Of a stretch of DNA of 5,838 nucleotides, positions 1-5,709 are shown one piece after another. A program made the translations under genes and the position numbers. The notes below the pieces were generated by a model. The model saw only the letters and a program-made list of their open reading frames with translations. It searched no databases and had not been told where the DNA came from. This DNA comes from WJMT01 sp964611275. Its GTDB lineage: Bacteria; Acidobacteriota; Aminicenantia; Aminicenantales; Aminicenantaceae. The DNA is taken from assembly GCA_964611275.1 (NCBI GenBank), contig CAZSZS010000154.1, positions 1-5,838 on the forward strand. Direction: 5' to 3'. Numbering within the stretch: position 1 is the first letter of the stretch; each line of letters opens with the position of its first letter.

Positions 1-32
1 GAACCTTACCTAAAAAACCGGCTCCTTAAAGC

Positions 33-1217
33 TTAGATCTTATTGAGGGCCTGGTCCACATCGCGTATGATGTCCTGCGGGTCCTCAAGCCCCACTGAAA
101 ATCGAATCATTTGAGGAAGGATTTTAGCCTGCTCCAGCTCATCCGGTGTTTGCCAGGAATGGGAGGATATGACCGGAATACTCACAAGGGTTTCGACTCC
201 TCCAAGGCTGGTCGCGTTCAGGCAGAGCTCAAGATTGTTCACAACCTTCATAGCCTCTTTTTTCCCGCCTTTGACCACTATTGTTACCATGCCTCCGTAT
301 CCTGTCATCTGTTTATTGGCTGTATTGTGAAAAGGATCGTCAGGCAGTCCGGGGTAATGGACCTTTGCGACCTTCGGATGGCTCTTAAAAAATTCAGCCA
401 GTTTCATGGCATTTTCATTCTGACGCTGGACGCGGACCTCAAGCGTCTTAAGGCTGCGCAGAAGCAAGAAGGAGGCAAACGGGTCCAGTGTGGGGCCATA
501 CACGTGCATTCTCTCCTTGCACCTGTGAATAAAATCTTTAGGCCCTGCGGCCACACCTGCAAGAACGTCACTGTGACCACCCAGGTATTTTGTTGCGCTA
601 TGGACCACGTAGTCAACACCCAACGTGAGGGGTTTCTGATTAACAGGCGTTGCGAACGTATTGTCGATCATGGTCTTTAATCCGAGCTTACGGGCCTGCG
701 CAACAACCTTCTTGATATCAATCACCTGGAGATTCGGGTTGGTGGGAGATTCTAAAAATATGAGCTTTGTCCGAGAGGAAACATGCTCTTCAAGCGCATA
801 CAGGTCTTCTACCTTTACGAGTTTCGACTGAATGCCGTATTCCTCAGGCAATCCTTTGCGAAGAAAATTGAGGGTCTGCCCGTAGAGTGCGGCCAGTGCC
901 ATCACCTCGTCCCCTTTTTTCAGGACCGATAGCATGGCATTGGTGATCGCCGCTACTCCTGAAGAAAAGACCAGGGCCTCTTCTGCCGACTCCAACAGTG
1001 CCATTCTCTCATTTAGAACATCCTGAGCCGGATTGCCGTACCGTACATACTTGTGCTGATTCATCTCCTTATGTACGATACACCGCTCCATAGCCTCTGT
1101 ATTGGGAAAAACATAGGTCGATGACTGATAAATGGGCTCAGTCACGGGCTTGCTTTTGCCTTTGTTTGATTCACTACCGTGAACAGCCAGTGTTGCCGGT
1201 GCATACTTTGACGTCAT
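33..1217 (-). CDS. Trans-sulfuration family PLP-dependent enzyme (Cys/Met metabolism; exact substrate unresolved)
   Basis: A 394-residue cytosolic enzyme of the cystathionine gamma-synthase / methionine gamma-lyase / O-acetylhomoserine sulfhydrylase family, at full family length. Visible active-site elements: YVRYGNP at 57-63 (Tyr57 and Arg59, phosphate contacts from the neighbouring subunit), SSGVAAI at 85-91, Tyr112 stacking on PLP, ESPTNP at 156-161, Asp185 in IDNTFATP (pyridine nitrogen), SATKYLGGHSD with the Schiff-base Lys210, SLGGVETL at 337-344, and RFSVGLED with the carboxylate-binding Arg372. The methionine gamma-lyase residues Cys116, Lys240 and Asp241 appear replaced by Gln114, Met237 and His238 in my alignment by eye, so a classical lyase is less likely. 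Cystathionine synthase/lyase or acylhomoserine sulfhydrylase activity remains open. The ATG start is supported by GGAGG five bases upstream (1223-1227). It has its own promoter and no sulfur-metabolism neighbour in the window. Family is certain; reaction is not. Confidence 0.93.
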   Translation of the reverse strand: MTSKYAPATLAVHGSESNKGKSKPVTEPIYQSSTYVFPNTEAMERCIVHKEMNQHKYVRYGNPAQDVLNERMALLESAEEALVFSSGVAAITNAMLSVLKKGDEVMALAALYGQTLNFLRKGLPEEYGIQSKLVKVEDLYALEEHVSSRTKLIFLESPTNPNLQVIDIKKVVAQARKLGLKTMIDNTFATPVNQKPLTLGVDYVVHSATKYLGGHSDVLAGVAAGPKDFIHRCKERMHVYGPTLDPFASFLLLRSLKTLEVRVQRQNENAMKLAEFFKSHPKVAKVHYPGLPDDPFHNTANKQMTGYGGMVTIVVKGGKKEAMKVVNNLELCLNATSLGGVETLVSIPVISSHSWQTPDELEQAKILPQMIRFSVGLEDPQDIIRDVDQALNKI

Positions 1218-1250
1218 TTTGTCCTCCGTTTATTAACATAACTCCATTCA

Positions 1251-1279
1251 ATTATATCAAAGAGGGTTGATCTCATAAA
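1251..1279 (-). promoter_or_regulatory. Promoter of the trans-sulfuration gene, extended -10
   Basis: Read on the minus strand, TGATATAAT at 1259-1251 is a perfect TATAAT preceded by the extended TG element. A weak -35 (TTTATG, 1279-1274) lies 17 bp upstream. The expected start of transcription is near 1244, giving a leader of about 27 nt with the GGAGG site. The weak -35 is compensated by the extended -10. It lies inside one arm of the inverted repeat at 1273-1298, so a protein bound there would block it. Prediction by eye. Confidence 0.6.
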
Positions 1280-1298
1280 AGTTCAAATGATTTTATGA
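1273..1298. repeat. Inverted repeat TCATAAAA/TTTTATGA, possible operator
   Basis: Perfect 8-bp arms TCATAAAA (1273-1280) and TTTTATGA (1291-1298) are separated by 10 bp and followed by a run of eight A (1298-1305). The arms overlap the predicted -35 of the trans-sulfuration gene. It is not a terminator: on neither strand does a T-run follow the 3' arm. The position suits a transcription-factor site, but the sequence does not match a MetJ or MetR box that I recognise, and AT-rich repeats arise by chance. Confidence 0.35.
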
Positions 1299-1381
1299 AA
1301 AAAAATCACAGGCTATCACCCTCACTTTTTACCCTTTGTCACGCCTCTATTCGACAGAATTGTTATCTTAGTTCTTCCCCT

Positions 1382-4003
1382 TTATTCATACCGCAGGGAA
1401 TCGACCGGATTGGCCCGGGCAGCTCTGATGGTCTGAATCCACGTTGTCAACAGCACCACAAACAGCATGAATAATGCCGCCGTCAGAAAGATGATCGGCG
1501 AAAGACGGATTTTATAAGCGAAACCCTGCAGCCACTTATGCATAGCATAGACGGCCATAGGCCAAGCGATAAGATTGGCTACCAACACCCAAGCCACTGA
1601 CTCACGAGAAAGAAGCATTAAGACACTGAAATCAGACGCACCATGAACCTTACGAATTCCGATTTCCTTCGTTCTCCGGCTGATGGTGATGGATGTAAGA
1701 CCGAAAACTCCCAGACATGCAATCAGAACCGCTAGAACAGATGAATATCCCACGATTTGATTCCATCTCTTTTCTTTGAGATACTGCGCTCCAATAACTT
1801 CATCCAGGAAAGAATAAGAAAAAGGCTTGTCTATCTGTAATCCTTTCCATGCCGATTGTATGCCTGCAAGAATTCCCGATATTTCAGAAGACGGCACGCG
1901 GAGCATCATTGACTCAAACCTGTGGGAAGGACTAAACAGATGAACAGCAGGCCTGATTTCAATTCCTTTTCCATATGTGTGATAATCATCAACAACCCCG
2001 ATGATCGGGAAAAATCTTCCATCTAATTCAATTCGTTGCCCGATGGGATCAGCTATTTCAAATCTCTTGATCAAGGTTTCATTCACAATCACAGAATAAG
2101 GATCCGTCTGCATCTCCTGGGAAAAATTTCTTCCCTGGAGAAGATCGATCTCAAGGGTATCGAAATAATTCTCATCGATACGATTAAACCAAACTGATTC
2201 ATTCTCCTTATCCCGATATTTAAAGTCATAAAAATAACTATCTTTTCCATCCAAAGAAGCAAGAGAGCCTGTGATCCCTTTGATCCCGGAGATGTTGGAA
2301 AGACGTTTCTTCAATCGATCATATATTTCTCCATCGATATGATCAACGATAATTATATTATCCTTGTTGAATCCAAGGTCTTTATTGACCATGAAATTTA
2401 TCTGCTTTCCCAGTACTATGGTTGAAATGATAAGGAACACAGACAATGCAAACTGCAGAATCACCAGAAATCGTGTGAACATATTTTTTCCGCTGATTTT
2501 CATTTTTCCTTTGAATATATCAACAGGGTGAAACCGTGAAAGAACCACTGCCGGGTAGCTACCTACACTCAGTCCGAGAATCAATGTGAGTAAGATAAGA
2601 ATCCCCACATTAAGCGGAGAAAAAACAGCACCTGCATGCAGAGATTTCATAGTTACACGGTTGAATGCGGGAAGAAACATACAGGCCAGTCCCACGCCTA
2701 TGATAAAAGACAATCCAGTCAAGATCACTGATTCACTCCAATACTGCTGCATAAGCTGCCGGCGTTCAGCACCCACGACCTTTCGAATCCCTAGTTCAAC
2801 AAATCGTTTTGAGGCGTTTCCGATAGACAGGGTGACAAAATTGATCCCGGCAATAAAGAGGATGATGAACGCAATCCCTCCCAAAATAGTGACCGGAAGC
2901 AGGTTCCCGGAACCTGCAGCACCCGGATCAAAATGAATATCTCTCATCCTCTGCAAACCGAAGGATATGGGATCGATGTTTTCAGGGGAATTTTCAAAGT
3001 GTTTGTAGATCTCACGTTCAAAGTTCGCCGCATAATATTTCTTGGCAAACTCAGGATATCTCCCCTCAAGAGCTTCTGCTGTTTTCCCGTCAAAAAGTTG
3101 GATGTAGGTCTTCCACGACATCCGTAGACTATTCCAGTCTGTCAGTCTGTCCGCTCCTCCAAACAGTCTGAAACTCTTAAAATTGACCAACAGATTGAAT
3201 GTCACTGTAGAATTGGGAGGAGGATTTTCCGCCACTCCGGAAACCACAAAATCGTTCCTGTAATCACCTGATATCAAAGTCATGGTCTTTCCAACCGGAT
3301 CCCTACTCCCGAAATACTTCCTTGCATAGGACTCAGAGAGCACAATGGATGAATAATCAGACAAGACCGAAGCAGCGTGTCCTCGAACAAGAGGGAATGA
3401 AAACATCTCAAAAAATTCCGCATCGACCATAGTAATCTCCTGTTCTTCGAGAAGATCTCCCATTTTTACAATAAATTCCTGCGGAAAAACTCTGACATAT
3501 CGCTTGACCTCAGGAAAATACTCTTTTAGAGCCAGCCCGTGCGGAACATGCACGGCCCCTCCCTGCCATCTCACACTCCCATCCGGATTGTGAAAGCGGG
3601 TCAATGGACGGTATATGGAATGGAGATTCTCATGAAACCGGTCATAAGAAAGCTCATCCTTAACAAACAACAAAATCAAAATCGTGCAGGCCAATCCAAT
3701 GGATAATCCAAAGATATTGATCATCGAATGGGATTTTTGCCTGTTAATGTTTCTAAAAGTAATTTTCAAATAATTTCGAAACATGACAAATCTCCAGTAG
3801 ATTTTACCCATGATGATGGCCGGAATGGATTCCAGAACCCTGAACCAATACCAGGCCTTTGTTTTCCATCCCGGCTCGCTGTCCATTCTATACTGATAGA
3901 CTTCATCGATATCATCAGTGAATTCATAAAAATCCTCTCCCCTTAGTAAGATCTTGAGAAGCGTATTTGGGATAAAAGGAGGATTCTTTCTTTTATTCTT
4001 CAT
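1382..4003 (-). CDS. FtsX/MacB-type ABC transporter permease with N-terminal permease prefix domain
   Basis: An 873-residue inner-membrane protein built like the duplicated FtsX permeases found beside PadR regulators. Residues 1-75 form a soluble prefix (PPFIPNTLLKILL, then an acidic stretch) resembling the permease prefix domain 2 type. Helix 1 (about 96-114) precedes LSYDRFHENLHSIYR and the first periplasmic MacB-like domain (about 120-365). Helices 2-4 (about 370-394, 425-446, 463-488) carry the first coupling motif ELGIRKVVGA (403-412). Helix 5 (about 511-531) precedes the second periplasmic domain (about 535-745). Helices 6-8 (about 749-772, 800-821, 834-856) carry EIGIRKVHGAS (780-790). 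The C-terminus is ANPVDSLRYE. ATG at 4003 overlaps the PadR stop (TAATG) and has AGAAGG seven bases upstream; an in-frame TTG at 4048 inside padR is less likely. Such permeases need a MacB-like ATPase, not encoded here. Export of peptides, lipids or drugs is possible; substrate unknown. Confidence 0.9.
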   Translation of the reverse strand: MKNKRKNPPFIPNTLLKILLRGEDFYEFTDDIDEVYQYRMDSEPGWKTKAWYWFRVLESIPAIIMGKIYWRFVMFRNYLKITFRNINRQKSHSMINIFGLSIGLACTILILLFVKDELSYDRFHENLHSIYRPLTRFHNPDGSVRWQGGAVHVPHGLALKEYFPEVKRYVRVFPQEFIVKMGDLLEEQEITMVDAEFFEMFSFPLVRGHAASVLSDYSSIVLSESYARKYFGSRDPVGKTMTLISGDYRNDFVVSGVAENPPPNSTVTFNLLVNFKSFRLFGGADRLTDWNSLRMSWKTYIQLFDGKTAEALEGRYPEFAKKYYAANFEREIYKHFENSPENIDPISFGLQRMRDIHFDPGAAGSGNLLPVTILGGIAFIILFIAGINFVTLSIGNASKRFVELGIRKVVGAERRQLMQQYWSESVILTGLSFIIGVGLACMFLPAFNRVTMKSLHAGAVFSPLNVGILILLTLILGLSVGSYPAVVLSRFHPVDIFKGKMKISGKNMFTRFLVILQFALSVFLIISTIVLGKQINFMVNKDLGFNKDNIIIVDHIDGEIYDRLKKRLSNISGIKGITGSLASLDGKDSYFYDFKYRDKENESVWFNRIDENYFDTLEIDLLQGRNFSQEMQTDPYSVIVNETLIKRFEIADPIGQRIELDGRFFPIIGVVDDYHTYGKGIEIRPAVHLFSPSHRFESMMLRVPSSEISGILAGIQSAWKGLQIDKPFSYSFLDEVIGAQYLKEKRWNQIVGYSSVLAVLIACLGVFGLTSITISRRTKEIGIRKVHGASDFSVLMLLSRESVAWVLVANLIAWPMAVYAMHKWLQGFAYKIRLSPIIFLTAALFMLFVVLLTTWIQTIRAARANPVDSLRYE

Positions 4004-4335
4004 TATTTGGCCTTCTGCTCGGAGGACAGCATTGGAATCCCATTCCAAAGAGAATAATGGACGCTCTTTATCTTTTCCAGAGCAGAGATGCCTTTAGGAG
4101 TGAGTTCATAAAAGTATTTTCTTCGCCCGCCCCGCTCTGAAACAGGAACACTTGAGATTTTTTCAACGTATCCTTTGGTCTTCATCTTTTTTAAAGTTTT
4201 GTAAATGACCCCGAAGGACCAATACCTTCCGATATCTTCATGAATCTGCCCTCTTATGGTTACTCCATAGGCATTGCCTCTCTGTTTATAAACCGCTAAG
4301 AGAATGATTTCTTCGGCCCTGGATAAGAGTATCAT
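4003..4335 (-). CDS. PadR family winged-helix transcriptional regulator
   Basis: A 110-residue DNA-binding protein matching the short PadR class. The N-terminal winged helix shows the family pattern: LSRAEEIILLAVY (4-16), NAYGVTIRGQI (21-31), SFGVIYKTLKKMKTKGYV (40-57; recognition helix, SFGVIY in place of the usual S-G-T-L-Y) and the wing RGGRRKYFYELTPKGISALE (68-87). The C-terminal dimerising tail is short. ATG at 4335 has AAGGGAA with a 7-base gap. The gene is first in the operon and its TAA shares one base with the permease ATG, implying coupled translation. PadR proteins usually repress their own promoter and the adjacent transporter until a ligand binds, so autoregulation of this operon is a reasonable inference. 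The ligand cannot be read from sequence. Confidence 0.93.
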   Translation of the reverse strand: MILLSRAEEIILLAVYKQRGNAYGVTIRGQIHEDIGRYWSFGVIYKTLKKMKTKGYVEKISSVPVSERGGRRKYFYELTPKGISALEKIKSVHYSLWNGIPMLSSEQKAK

Positions 4336-4361
4336 CGATCTTCCCTTTCATTTATATTCAA

Positions 4362-4377
4362 AATGCATTCATATATG
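4362..4377. promoter_or_regulatory. Tandem palindromes in the padR leader, candidate operator
   Basis: AATGCATT (4362-4369) directly abuts CATATATG (4370-4377); both are perfect 8-bp palindromes. They cover the predicted transcription start of the padR operon and lie upstream of its ribosome site. PadR proteins commonly bind AT-rich dyads with ATGT/ACAT-like half-sites near their own -10, so this is a plausible autoregulatory site. It is short and AT-rich, so chance is a real alternative. Confidence 0.3.
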
Positions 4378-4380
4378 TTA

Positions 4381-4419
4381 AACGTAATAAACCTCAAAAA
4401 GGTTGTCAACTTTTTTTTT
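4381..4419 (-). promoter_or_regulatory. Promoter of the padR-permease operon
   Basis: On the minus strand a perfect TTGACA (4409-4404) is followed after 17 bp by TACGTT (4386-4381), a poor -10. A nine-base A-tract (4419-4411) just upstream of the -35 could act as an UP element. The spacer holds the inverted repeat AACCT/AGGTT (4390-4394 and 4400-4404). Two abutting 8-bp palindromes, AATGCATT (4362-4369) and CATATATG (4370-4377), lie just downstream of the -10. These are candidate PadR operators. A strong -35 with a weak -10 and occluding repeats is typical of a repressed promoter. Confidence 0.5.
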
Positions 4420-4430
4420 GCAAATCTCTT

Positions 4431-4472
4431 CAAGCCACCGCCGACCCAGGGGATTCGCTGCGGTATGAGTGA
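4431..4472 (+). pseudogene. Relic of an FtsX-type permease 3' end (first copy)
   Basis: Plus-strand translation ends ...QATADPGDSLRYE-stop (TGA at 4470-4472). The last residues align with the C-terminus of the intact minus-strand permease, RAARANPVDSLRYE: nine of the final twelve match, including the full DSLRYE and the stop position. Upstream of about 4431 the similarity ends in a T-run and then the minus-strand padR promoter, so the body of this permease gene is gone. It shows that a plus-strand permease once ended here. A chance match of six consecutive residues plus stop, twice in one window, is very unlikely. Confidence 0.7.
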
Positions 4473-4590
4473 AAATTAAAACATGATTAACTTAGAAGGA
4501 TGAATTCCCAGTCTTGATCATTCGAGAAAGTGAATTACTGACCGTCATCGGCCTCTTTGTGAGAAGAATGAGTCCTATTCACTGTCTATA
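4473..4590. other. Intergenic stretch without recognised feature
   Basis: Between the permease-tail relic and the hicAB control region I see no credible coding frame, RNA gene or hairpin with a T-run. A short ATG frame at 4500 stops after five codons. The stretch may be further decayed DNA of a former cassette, but no residual protein similarity could be recognised by eye. Confidence 0.5.
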
Positions 4591-4593
4591 TTA

Positions 4594-4626
4594 AATGATT
4601 ATCACAATTAAAATTAATGATTATCA
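4594..4626 (+). repeat. Direct repeat AATGATTATCA, two copies 22 bp apart
   Basis: AATGATTATCA occurs exactly at 4594-4604 and 4616-4626. The start-to-start distance of 22 bp is about two helical turns, and each copy contains the dyad TGAT-T-ATCA. They lie just upstream of the TTGACA element of the hicAB promoter, where an activator, an UP element or a second repressor site would be expected. Function is inferred from position only. Confidence 0.45.
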
Positions 4627-4634
4627 ACTCATTA

Positions 4635-4663
4635 TTGACAATTGGTTCCATATATGGTACCAA
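4635..4663 (+). promoter_or_regulatory. hicAB promoter
   Basis: A perfect TTGACA (4635-4640) is followed after 17 bp by TACCAA (4658-4663), a weak -10 lying within the 26-bp palindrome. Transcription would start near 4670, leaving AGAGG (4676-4680) in the leader. An alternative -10, TATGAT at 4669-4674, has only a poor -35 at the right distance and would place the start inside the ribosome site. The overlap with the palindrome fits repression by the antitoxin. Confidence 0.5.
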
Positions 4664-4665
4664 TT
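4640..4665. promoter_or_regulatory. 26-bp palindrome, probable HicB/HicAB operator
   Basis: The arms AATTGGTTCCATA (4640-4652) and TATGGTACCAATT (4653-4665) are complementary at 12 of 13 positions; the only mismatch pairs 4647 with 4658. The dyad begins at the last base of the -35 and covers the spacer and -10 of the hicAB promoter. The antitoxin downstream has a ribbon-helix-helix domain, a fold that binds such symmetric sites as dimers or tetramers, and hic operons are usually autorepressed. Strong candidate for the module's operator. Confidence 0.75.
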
Positions 4666-4691
4666 AATTATGATAAGAGGATTAAAAATAA

Positions 4692-4949
4692 TTGGACAAA
4701 AAGTGCTATGGCTTGTACCAGAAAGCAATAGAAAATCCGAAAGGCATGCGCTTCTCTGAAATGAAAAAACTATGTGAGTGCATTAGGCTTAGTTGTGATA
4801 GAATCAAGGGATCCCATTTCATTTATAAAAGGGATAATCCTTTTTTTCTCATGTCTATTCAAAAAATGAAAGATGGAATGGCAAAGCCATATCAGGTCAG
4901 GCAGCTCTTGTCTTTTATTGAGGATAATAATCTGGACTTTTTGGAGTGA
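4692..4949 (+). CDS. hicA: HicA family mRNA-interferase toxin
   Basis: An 85-residue protein of the HicA fold (double-stranded-RNA-binding-like), which in this family cuts mRNA independently of the ribosome to slow growth. The key segment is KGSHFIYKRDNP (39-50) with the presumed catalytic His42, followed by a short strand (FLMSIQ, 52-57) and AKPYQVRQLLSFIEDNNL (64-81), typical of the longer HicA variants that end in a KPYQV-R-L helix. The N-terminal helix (7-33) is rich in cysteine (Cys5, 28, 30, 35). The TTG start has AGAGG 11 bases upstream, a slightly long gap; an internal ATG at 4746 would remove the first helix, so TTG is preferred. A weak start on a toxin would keep expression low. The antitoxin begins 3 bases after the stop. 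The family call is strong; activity is untested. Confidence 0.87.
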   Translation: MDKKCYGLYQKAIENPKGMRFSEMKKLCECIRLSCDRIKGSHFIYKRDNPFFLMSIQKMKDGMAKPYQVRQLLSFIEDNNLDFLE

Positions 4950-4952
4950 ACC

Positions 4953-5429
4953 ATGGATAAACATGCGGTTTCCATCAAATGGAGTGACGAAGACAAGAGT
5001 TTTGTTGCGACAATCCCACAAATAAAATCTCTAAGTGCGGTTGGAGCAACACGTGAGGAAGCATTGTCTGAGCTGCGTATTGCAGCTCAGGCTTATTTTG
5101 AATCTCTCAAAGCATCTGGAAAGTCACTCCCCTTACCTGAAAATGTGACTCTTTACAGTGGACAGCTCCGTGTTCGAATGCCAAAAAGTCTCCACGCGGC
5201 ACTCTCCCAGGAAGCAGATGATGAAAACATTTCTCTCAATACCTATATTGTTACGCTTCTATCAGAAAGGCATATCGAAAATAAATTATTGAATCATATG
5301 AATGCTTTAAAAGGCCTCCATAAAACAATAAAAGTTGAAAAAACGCCCAACTTCGCCAAGAGCATGCACATGGCACATAAAATCAAGAAAAAAGATTCGA
5401 AGTACAGAGAAAAAAAAATAAAAAAATAA
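4953..5429 (+). CDS. hicB: HicB family antitoxin and autorepressor
   Basis: A 158-residue antitoxin in two recognisable parts. Residues 4-60 form the HicB partial RNase H-like domain that covers the toxin (VSIKWSDEDKSFVATIPQI, LSAVGATREEALSELRIAAQAYFESL). Residues 70-106 form a ribbon-helix-helix DNA-binding domain (GQLRVRMPKSLHAALSQEA, ISLNTYIVTLLSER). ATG follows GGAG (4943-4946) with a 6-base gap, and the hicA stop is 3 bases upstream, so the two genes are translated together. Beyond the usual end of the family at about residue 110 there is a basic tail of about 50 residues ending KIKKKDSKYREKKIKK, encoded partly by A9 and A7 runs (5410-5418, 5420-5426). That tail is unusual and might result from a past frameshift or add RNA or DNA affinity. 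Role: neutralise HicA and repress the shared promoter at the upstream palindrome. Confidence 0.9.
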   Translation: MDKHAVSIKWSDEDKSFVATIPQIKSLSAVGATREEALSELRIAAQAYFESLKASGKSLPLPENVTLYSGQLRVRMPKSLHAALSQEADDENISLNTYIVTLLSERHIENKLLNHMNALKGLHKTIKVEKTPNFAKSMHMAHKIKKKDSKYREKKIKK

Positions 5430-5444
5430 TCTTGTCAGCTAACT

Positions 5445-5480
5445 AAATCCATCCCGGTGGATTCCCTCCGGTATGAGTGA
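5445..5480 (+). pseudogene. Relic of an FtsX-type permease 3' end (second copy)
   Basis: The plus strand reads KSIPVDSLRYE-stop (TGA at 5478-5480). PVDSLRYE is identical to the last eight residues of the intact permease at 1382-4003. The final 21 nt match the first relic (4452-4472) at 19 positions, with CGGTATGAGTGAA identical in both. Similarity fades upstream of about 5445, fifteen bases after the hicB stop. The relic is in the same frame as hicB, separated only by the hicB TAA; this is probably coincidence. It marks the end of a lost plus-strand permease, or a target duplicated by rearrangement. Confidence 0.7.
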
Positions 5481-5662
5481 ATAAAAAATGGACTGTGATG
5501 TAATGGAACCAAAACGTGAAAACAACACACTGACCTTCAAAGCAATGGTCGAAACTTCTGCGGACGAACATCATCTGACCTTCTCCCCTATCTTCTTATT
5601 TTCTTTTAAATTTTCAAAAAATAGCAACCTTTCTGCTTGACTCGGCGTCTCTAATATAGAAT

Positions 5663-5681
5663 CGTACGATAATATCGTACG
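5663..5681. promoter_or_regulatory. 19-bp perfect palindrome upstream of the second padR, probable operator
   Basis: CGTACGATAATATCGTACG is a perfect 9+1+9 dyad centred on 5672, with each arm also holding the palindrome CGTACG. It lies 29 bp before the TTG start of the second PadR gene and 15 bp before its AAGGAG site. A TTGACT at 5637-5642 could be the -35, but no -10 at standard spacing is obvious (GATAAT at 5668-5673 lies within the dyad). PadR regulators usually bind dyads at their own promoters, so autoregulation is the natural reading. Confidence 0.65.
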
Positions 5682-5709
5682 GATAGAGAGAAAATTAAGG
5701 AGATGTGAA

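Noticed and set aside
1..32. Terminator after the trans-sulfuration gene
   Set aside because: A six-base T-run on the minus strand follows GAGCCGG, but no complementary stem is visible within the window.
111..680. Plus-strand open frame of 189 codons
   Set aside because: It lies wholly antisense to the well-conserved trans-sulfuration gene, has no recognisable domain and follows no ribosome site; it is a coding shadow.
1298..1330. Possible terminator of the permease operon (minus strand, eight-T run after TGTGAT)
   Set aside because: Only a three- to four-pair stem with G-U pairs can be drawn before the run; too weak to call.
4003..4048. Longer permease starting at TTG 4048
   Set aside because: The extension lies inside padR, has no good ribosome site and adds no family sequence; ATG at 4003 with AGAAGG and the TAATG overlap is better.
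4390..4419. Plus-strand hairpin AACCT/AGGTT followed by nine T as a terminator
   Set aside because: The stem is five pairs and AT-rich, six bases separate it from the T-run, and it coincides with the minus-strand promoter; it reads better as operator plus A-tract.
4594..4626. CRISPR-like or iteron array
   Set aside because: Only two short 11-bp copies occur, with no further units, spacers or replication gene.
4770..5021. Minus-strand open frame of 83 codons across the hicA-hicB junction
   Set aside because: It is antisense to both toxin and antitoxin, whose family motifs are clear, and matches no family I recognise.
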